A DNA stretch of 64,000 nucleotides. It comes from Moniliophthora roreri. Its lineage: Eukaryota > Basidiomycota > Agaricomycetes > Agaricales > Marasmiaceae. The translations under genes were made by a program, and so were the position numbers. Below, piece after piece: positions 57,735-64,000 of the stretch. The first letter of the stretch is position 1, and the number at the start of each line of letters is the position of its first letter. The notes below the pieces were generated by a model. It worked only from the letters and a program-made list of their open reading frames with translations, was not told where the DNA came from and did no database searches. Location of the stretch: the NCBI GenBank assembly GCA_001466705.2, contig LATX02000202.1:372001-436000 (forward strand). Reading direction: 5' to 3'.

Positions 57735-60530
57735 TACATCTATCGCAGGGTGGTGTCCTCCGGTGTTCAGGGTTCGGTGGTTGGAGAGTCGTGGTGAATT
57801 AGTATGAAGCCAGGGGTGAACGTCGGTTGAAATTGAACCTGGAAACGCGTCGAGTCACAGACCTGCACATGTGTCACGTATTACGTAGCATGAGAATCAA
57901 CTTCCCGATGAAGGCGGTCCAGGGTTTGTGTGCTCGCTTCGGGTGACTGGCTGCAGTCAAATGGAAAGCAGTGAGGATCCTCTCTCTTGAATGGTGATAA
58001 GCCTTGAACATTGCTACTACATGCTTCAGGTCAGTGAGCAGCTGCATTTCTATTTTGTTTGCTGCTTCCTTGTGGTCACAGTGTATTACTCGGGGTAACA
58101 AAAAGTAATGGTCCATCGGATATTGATTCCGAGCGATGCACCTATGCACTCCATCCCAGTCCCTTCTGCTCAACCGCTAATGAATTGTATTCAGGGCATT
58201 TCTTATGGATGAGAAAAAGCCTCTGCATGCAAGATAGACAATTGAATGATTACATGTGAGCAACGAGAAGGTGAAAATTTCAGAGAGGCCAAAAGTGATG
58301 TCATATCTGGTGGACTGTTACTTTCCGTTACCCCAAGTAGATCAAGTGAAAAACAAGGTGTGGGTACAATTAACCAATAATTGCAAGTCTAGAGCTGCTG
58401 AGTTTGCTTTTCTGCCTTAATATCTACCTGTTAACACATGGAAACACATTTAGACAGGAGTATTTGGGCCATTCCCCAATCCCTGTGGTTGTTGAGGATG
58501 TAACTTACAGAAGGCTAACCAAAGTCTGTATTGGGGTGGACTTGGATAGCTCAAAATGGCATGAACCAGAGCAAGCCTTTTACATATGTGAGACCCAGTT
58601 CACTGTGAGCAGATTAGTACCCAAGGCATTCTTTATTTCTTACAGCTGTTTTGAACTGAGATATTTCACTAGTTCTAGTCCATTCAAATTCTAGTACTCA
58701 CTACTGAACAGTAGTTAGTTCCCTATAGGCCTGAACATACACAAAGTAACAAGGTTATTGTTTTCTAGTCTCTCAACAGTTTCTTTGTTTGCCTTTCCAC
58801 CTGGCTTACTTACAAAGATACATAGCAGCTCTAGAAGAGAGCAAGCAAACTTCTAGAAATCTATTGATCAATAACTTTGCCAATGCACAATCAGTCTTCA
58901 CTACCATTTGCACCAATACAACCTTCAGTACTCTCCTGACTGGCATAATGGCACCAGCTTCCCTGCTATTTCTGGAGTACATCATGATGGCTGACCCAAG
59001 CACTTTCCTTTTAACTAGTATTAACATTTCTGTTCTCACTAATTTTTAGTGGCAACACTACCTTCTACTAGTGCATTGTGACTCATGTAACCATTAGTAT
59101 TGTCCTCCAGATAATTTTTCCAGCAGTACTTGCCTTCTAAATGGACTTTCATTTCATACTATGCTGACATGGATTTCAGAAATCTTTGTCCCATCCTCAC
59201 CCCCTGCCAGTCAATGCATTCCAGGCAAAAATTAATGCAGTCAGCCATTGCTCAATGCATAAGGAATAACCACAGGCAGTAATATATCACAGGAAAATCA
59301 GCAAACAGCCATAGTGTGAGACAATAGTAAATTTGAAAGGAAGGTAGTGGTAGAAACAAGAAATCAAACTAGAGAAAGTAATGGGCCTGCTGGCTTGGAT
59401 TGAGTCTAATCAAGCTCAAGGAGGTGATGTGTAATAGACCAGCAAACATTTTCAACTATTGGTAGAATGTAATGCACAATAGAGTAGGTATTGATGGATA
59501 CAATACTCAATGCAGTATGTCAGATCTGTAGGAGTTGACACTAATATGCCTACCCATCAACATATGAAGAAATAACCATAGAAGAGGATATATAACAGTA
59601 GGATGTGTAACAGTACAAGCAGCCAACAAGCATAGCATAAAGACAGAGCAAAGATGACACAACAACAATGGATTCAAAAGGAAGGCAGAGGGTAGAAACA
59701 ATATGCCCAGCAGGTTCAGGAAGACAGCCCAAAATAAACTATTGTATGTTTTCAGCAATGAGAATAAAGAATTACACACCAAGAGTATCAAGGGACACTC
59801 AATACAGTATGTTGGATGTCTACAAACCCTCACTGACATATGCACCCCATTGAGCAGCAGACTCTATGATAATCTGAAATATACAACATTCAATGACAAG
59901 GAAACAACTCAGAGGACAACAACCACACACCAATATGTCCCTCTCAAGATTTTCAACATCATAATTCCAGGTAACAATGTCTCTGACAATCTCAGGATGA
60001 AAACCCAGGTATATCTTGCACATGGAAGATGACATTGCATCTAGTTCAAGAGATCTAACATGTATCTTGGAGGCCCTTCTCTTTAAGCTAAAAGATACAA
60101 AATATCAGTAGCTTGAACCTTTAACATGTAAGAAAGATGGACTCTACATGATTCTCCTCCACATCATACTCTCCAGCTTGGATGCATACCCATACAATAG
60201 TGGGTCTTTGATGCTTGGAGCATGCTTATAAGCATCATCAAGGGACCTTTCCTTCTGATTCAAGTCTGATATGGTGAGGCACGGGTATTGGTGGCGAAAG
60301 TAAGGCCAGAGTGTGGTGGCGGCAAAGGCCATCAAGCCAGCAATGGTGTAAAGGACACAGTGGGTATCAGCGGCATTGTGGGTTGGATTCTCAATGGGAG
60401 AAACCTGGTTTGCTGTAAGAATGGGCATCAAGAATTGGTTTGGAGGAGAGAATTTCCAGAGGATGAGACATACCACAATGCAGTTTTTAAGTCAGATGCA
60501 GTGCTATACTCAGTCTTTCAACCTTACTAG
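57735..60530. repeat. Direct repeat, copy 1 (CpG-stripped)
   Basis: This resembles the sequence from about 62,015 to the right edge in the same orientation and order. Matching stretches: GGTGGTGTCCTCCGGTGTT against GGTGGTGTCCTTTGGTGTT; CTGCATTTCTATTTTGTTTG against CTGCATTTCTATTTCGTTTG; and a long match around 59,860-60,090 against 63,537-63,740. The left 0.5 kb keeps CpG. From 58,328 to 60,281 there is no CG dinucleotide at all. The duplicated unit carries the 3' end of a leftward gene (listed separately). Confidence 0.75.
60144..60476 (-). CDS. Duplicated gene 3' fragment (CpG-decayed copy)
   Basis: An open stretch of 110 codons. It contains a probable membrane span (VLYTIAGLMAFAATTLWPYF) followed by RHQYPCLTISDLNQKERSLD and LYGYASKLESMMWRRI. 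The same protein segment, with the same stop position, is encoded at the right edge of the window. I do not recognise the family. The ORF lies at the boundary of the CpG-free tract and part of its sequence is mutated, so it may be a relic. Confidence 0.4.
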   Translation of the reverse strand: MVCLILWKFSPPNQFLMPILTANQVSPIENPTHNAADTHCVLYTIAGLMAFAATTLWPYFRHQYPCLTISDLNQKERSLDDAYKHAPSIKDPLLYGYASKLESMMWRRIM

Positions 60531-61175
60531 GCCTCACTGATTAGTAGGTTTTCATGCAAGTTCCTTCTCACAGTTCAAACGAGAGCCAATCACATCACTT
60601 GCACATCACAGCATTAATCCTAGCAACTCCCCCCACGACGGGTTTGCTGGGCTGTGATTGGCTCTCGGTTACTCTTTTTCCGACGGAGGAGCCAAGTCGG
60701 TTTCTTCTGTCCCGCTATTACAGCATTCTCAGCACTACATTCTGGCATGTTACCCCTCTGTTACGGCATTCTAACTTGCTTTCCAGCTCTATCTTTGGGA
60801 ATAGTGACTGAAAGGTGTTGATGGATTCACACACCAGTTTCGGGATAGCTGAAAGGGCACGTTATGACACAGGTTCGAAACTAGGAGCCCATTTGCTGTA
60901 GAGCAGATTTTGCGCTGCATTCGGAAGTCTTAGTCTGCACAGATACTCGAAAAACCTAGACGCTCGTGCAGACAACACTAGTTCAGCATATCGTTCAACA
61001 CATTGACTCATCATTGTGCATACAGAGACTAAAAGCTTTTCAACTTAAAATCATATACCGCATGGAAGTATGTGTGTGTAACAAAGGCAAGGCATGCATA
61101 CACATACAGTAGAGCAGGTATAGTAAACAGAGACCCCTACGCCCGATGCTGCTTTGAGTCGAGGTGGTACACATC
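60531..61175. other. Intergenic, no gene seen
   Basis: This lies between the first direct-repeat copy and the RPS6 relic. An imperfect inverted repeat is present: GAGAGCCAATCACATCACTT near 60,583 against GTGATTGGCTCTC near 60,653. It could be a hairpin or a tiny element. Nothing else is seen. Confidence 0.35.
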
Positions 61176-61917
61176 TTAGGCGGTCGTTGCTCTGCAAAGA
61201 CAGGATAAGTATATGATCAGATTGATGAAGATGGGAGAAAGACGCGTACTTCTGGTGGTGAGCAGCCTTAATGGCAGCAATCTTGGCCTTCTTCTCTGTG
61301 ATACGCTTGGCGAGGAGAGCACTGCGTATAGTGTAAGTATCAAGAGAATGAATGGAAGAACAGACGGTAGTCACTCGTACTCAACTTTCCGCTCCCTTTA
61401 TGCCTCAAACTTGCGACACTTGATAGATCTGAGGTGACGACGGCGCTGGAGACAAATGGGGGTGACGAGACGCTGAACTTTGGAATTAGACACAAGATAA
61501 ACACCTCGGTAGATGAAATAGACTCACGCCTTGGTATACGGCTTGGCATTCTCCTTCTTTACGCTCTTCACCTCTCGCCTAACATACTTCCTCACATCAT
61601 CCTCCTTGCTCAAATTGAAGAATCTCCTAATCTTTGTAGCCCTCTTTGGTCCAAGTCTCTCTGGCAAAACGGTACCCATAAGACCAGGAATCTCGTTTGC
61701 GCCCTGCTTCACAACGGCAATATCTATCCACGAACAGATTTACGTTTGCGTTCACCACAACGGGGTAGTGTGAGTGGCCGTCGGAGAGGAGGAGGCTGAC
61801 ACAGTGAGGAAGGGGAACGCCTTGCTTCATTGAAAACCTTGCTTGTCGAGGGGGATACGCTAGCGTCTTTCATCGTCGACGTCGATGATCTTTTGGGCCC
61901 CAGTTGCGGGGTCTGTA
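61176..61917 (-). pseudogene. Ribosomal protein S6 (eS6) pseudogene
   Basis: This segment is unmistakably derived from the 40S protein eS6: [84 protein letters not shown] and ALLAKRITEKKAKIAAIKAA. The gene is broken. About 35 residues after DDERR are missing, GFPMKQG is frame-shifted by a lost base, the segment after the KRKSVRG motif is deleted behind an in-frame stop, and FEA is followed by TAA. Introns are retained at the family-like positions after YTKA and before ALLAKR, so it arose by segmental duplication and not through a retrotransposed mRNA. It lies just left of the second direct repeat. Confidence 0.85.
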
Positions 61918-62014
61918 GATCTTGTCAGACGATGATTCATGTAGAAAGCTTTTCTGGAAACGTCCAACTTCATAACTCGAGGAAATGAGGGCTAGCAGTG
62001 ACTCTTGACGTAAA

Positions 62015-64000
62015 TTGAAAGGTGGTGTCCTTTGGTGTTTAGGATTCGCTGGCTGAAGCGCATCGCTGTGGTGAACGTCAGGTGGGTCCCTGGAAGCGAG
62101 AGCCGAGTCACGAGGTTACCGTAACACGGAAGATCAATTTCCAAAGGAAGGCGGTCCAGGCTTTGCTTCGCACCACCGCCGGCAAAAGTTTTTGCTCGTC
62201 AAATGCTTTAGAGCACGAATATCTCTGTTCTCTTTTTTACCGCTCAAAAGAAATAGAATGATGGTTTCTAGGTTAATCATCCTCGTTTCGGGCGATTGGC
62301 TGTGGTCCTGAACCCGTCAATGGGGCAGCAAGACTTTGGTCGGAATCCCGGTCGTTTCATCGGAAATCGCAGCGTAGGTGACGTGAACCTTAAATATTTT
62401 TACTACTGCGTGCTTCGACAGTGCCAGTGAGTACCTGCATTTCTATTTCGTTTGCCACTTTCTCATACCATGGTAGCAGTAGACCAGGTGGAAAACGGTA
62501 TACTTGTCACGACATACGGTATGTATGTTTACAAGACTACTTTCTGTGAGCTTGCATCTTTCGCCTCTATAATTACCCGTCAGCTAACACGTGGGGATTG
62601 TACTTAAACAGGAAGATTCTGGACTGCCTTCACAGCTCTGCTAGTATTACCCAAAGCATTTGCGAGGCATTCTTAATGACGACTCACGAAGACAACGATC
62701 AAGAGGATTCCTTTTTGAGATTCGAGTTCTGGATCTCTCAATGCTCATCATCAAAATCATTCACATAGCCGCCGGGATTTGCGTGGCCTCCGCTTTGGCA
62801 GGGTTCTATCGACAGAATTTGCATATATTGCGTGGTATAATTCTATGGTCCGAGAACCTTTTCCGAAAAAAAGCTAATTCCTGGGAAGCTCTTCGTGGCT
62901 GCTCTTCGTGGCTGCTATTCCCACCCAATGTTCTCCCGACCAGCGTGACTAGTACCAACCATTTTCGCCAGCATCAGCATTTCTGCACTCCCAACTTCCA
63001 GCAGTAATGCTACCTCTTGCCAGGGTATCACGGCTCACATTCACGCCATTAGGATTGTCCCCCAAATAAAATCTTTATCTATGTTCCTGGTCTTCTGCTT
63101 GAGTTTCTATCTTCCATGCCTACTTACTTATCTTGACTCGGATGTCTGAAACCTTTGTCCCCTTCTTGCAGCCTACGAGTCAACACGGTGCAGGCAACGA
63201 TTAACGCACTCTGCCACAGCTCAACACGTGGAGAAATAACCATAGGTAAAGATATATTGCAGAACGAGCGGCAAACAAGCATAGAATAAGGATTTGAAAG
63301 CAAATTACAGGGACAGCAAGAATGGTGGAGTAGTGGTCAAAGGTGGACGGTAGAAATGGAAGAGACAAACAGGAGTTGATGAGGGCGGCTTAGATACCGT
63401 TCATAAACATCGTCGCCGATGAGCAGAAGTGAAATACGCACTGAGAGAACATCGACCTTCAATACAATATGCCGAATGAATAGCTGTCATGCCCACCCGA
63501 TTGAGTCCCATAGTGATCTTGAGTAGCGGACTCAACGATAATCTGATAAATACGACGTTAAATGACAAGGAGATAACTCGGAGTCCAGCGACTACGTACC
63601 AGTATGTCTCTGACAATAATTTCGACATCGTGATTCCAAGTAACGATGTCTCCGACAATCTCGGGATGAAAACCAAGATATATCTTGCAAATGGACAACG
63701 ACGTCGCATCTAGTTCAAGAGATCTGACGCGTATCTTGGAAGCCCTTCTCTTCAAACTAAAAGATATAGATATCAGTAGCTTGAGCTTGAACCTTTGACA
63801 TGTAGAGAAGGTGGACCTACGCGATTCTCCTCCGCGTCATACTCTCCAGCTCGAAACCATACCCATACAACGGGAGGTTTTCAACGCTCCGAAAGTGCTC
63901 ATAAGCATTGTCGAGGACTTTTTCCTTCTGCTTCAAGTCTGATACGGTGAGGCACGGGTATCGATGGCGAAAGTATGGCCAGAGCATTGCGGCGGAGAGG
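62015..64000. repeat. Direct repeat, copy 2 (CpG retained)
   Basis: The partner of the 57.7-60.5 kb copy, offset by about 4.3 kb at its left end and somewhat less further right because of indels; it runs off the window. CpG is ordinary throughout, and many positions that are CG here are TG or CA in copy 1. Possible short spliced ORFs on the plus strand (62.47-62.76 kb, 62660-63007) lack recognisable motifs and are not called. Confidence 0.7.
63817..64000 (-). CDS. 3' end of an unknown membrane-protein gene (partial)
   Basis: A leftward reading frame enters from the right edge and ends at TAG. It encodes LWPYFRHRYPCLTVSDLKQK, then YGYGFELESMTRRRIA. It matches the ORF at 60144-60476, including the stop position, and the LWPYF segment there directly follows a hydrophobic span. 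The 5' part is outside the window. I do not recognise the family. Confidence 0.5.
   Translation of the reverse strand, partial: LSAAMLWPYFRHRYPCLTVSDLKQKEKVLDNAYEHFRSVENLPLYGYGFELESMTRRRIA

Noticed and set aside
60583..60666. Short inverted repeat (GAGAGCCAATCAC / GTGATTGGCTCTC) as a MITE
   Set aside because: The arms match but no target duplication or conserved termini are clear; noted in the intergenic entry only.
62660..63007. 115-codon ORF with a hydrophobic segment in repeat copy 2
   Set aside because: Not preserved in repeat copy 1 and without a known family; competing spliced frame is also possible.
1..64000. tRNA, rRNA genes, CRISPR arrays, bacterial operon signals
   Set aside because: No B-box or cloverleaf candidates stood up (GTTCGAA-like matches near 34,475 and 60,873 lack partner arms), no spaced repeats, and the gene structure is eukaryotic.

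Overview
The window reads as nuclear DNA of a filamentous basidiomycete, most likely an Agaricomycete. Most genes are cut by many 45-65 bp introns, nearly all GT-AG. The gene content fits too: caspase-domain (C14) families, tyrosine-kinase-like (TKL) kinases, DUF6699 proteins, Zn2Cys6 regulators, a P450 and a BBE-like oxidase. I cannot assign a genus. There are no operons, CRISPR arrays or recognisable tRNA/rRNA genes.

Layout. 0-24 kb is accessory: a broken kinase-DUF6699 relic; three caspase-domain genes in tandem; an SDR; two tandem kinases that carry a helical region and a DUF6699 domain; a kinase fused to two ATG11/FIP200-type claw domains; a small MITE; and a free-standing DUF6699 gene. 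24-44 kb is mostly housekeeping or metabolic: arginyl-tRNA synthetase, myo-inositol oxygenase, FKBP12, a Vps68/TMEM50 protein, a Zn2Cys6 regulator, a Gly-rich GPI-anchored protein and a secreted FAD oxidase, with decayed repeats between them. 44-52 kb returns to the accessory theme: a fourth caspase gene (inverted), an F-box relic and a third kinase-DUF6699 gene with an internal duplication. 52-57 kb holds a second Zn2Cys6 regulator and a P450. 57-64 kb is a direct duplication, with one copy stripped of CpG over about 1.95 kb and a broken ribosomal protein S6 gene between the copies.

Working model (inference). The caspases, the non-RD kinases with DUF6699 or claw tails and the free DUF6699 protein form a fast-evolving cluster that looks like a cell-death, self/non-self or selective-autophagy module. 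Tandem and inverted duplication, fusion, domain replacement and decay are all visible. The strongest single novelty is the kinase with two ATG11 claw domains and a C-terminal candidate Atg8-interacting motif.
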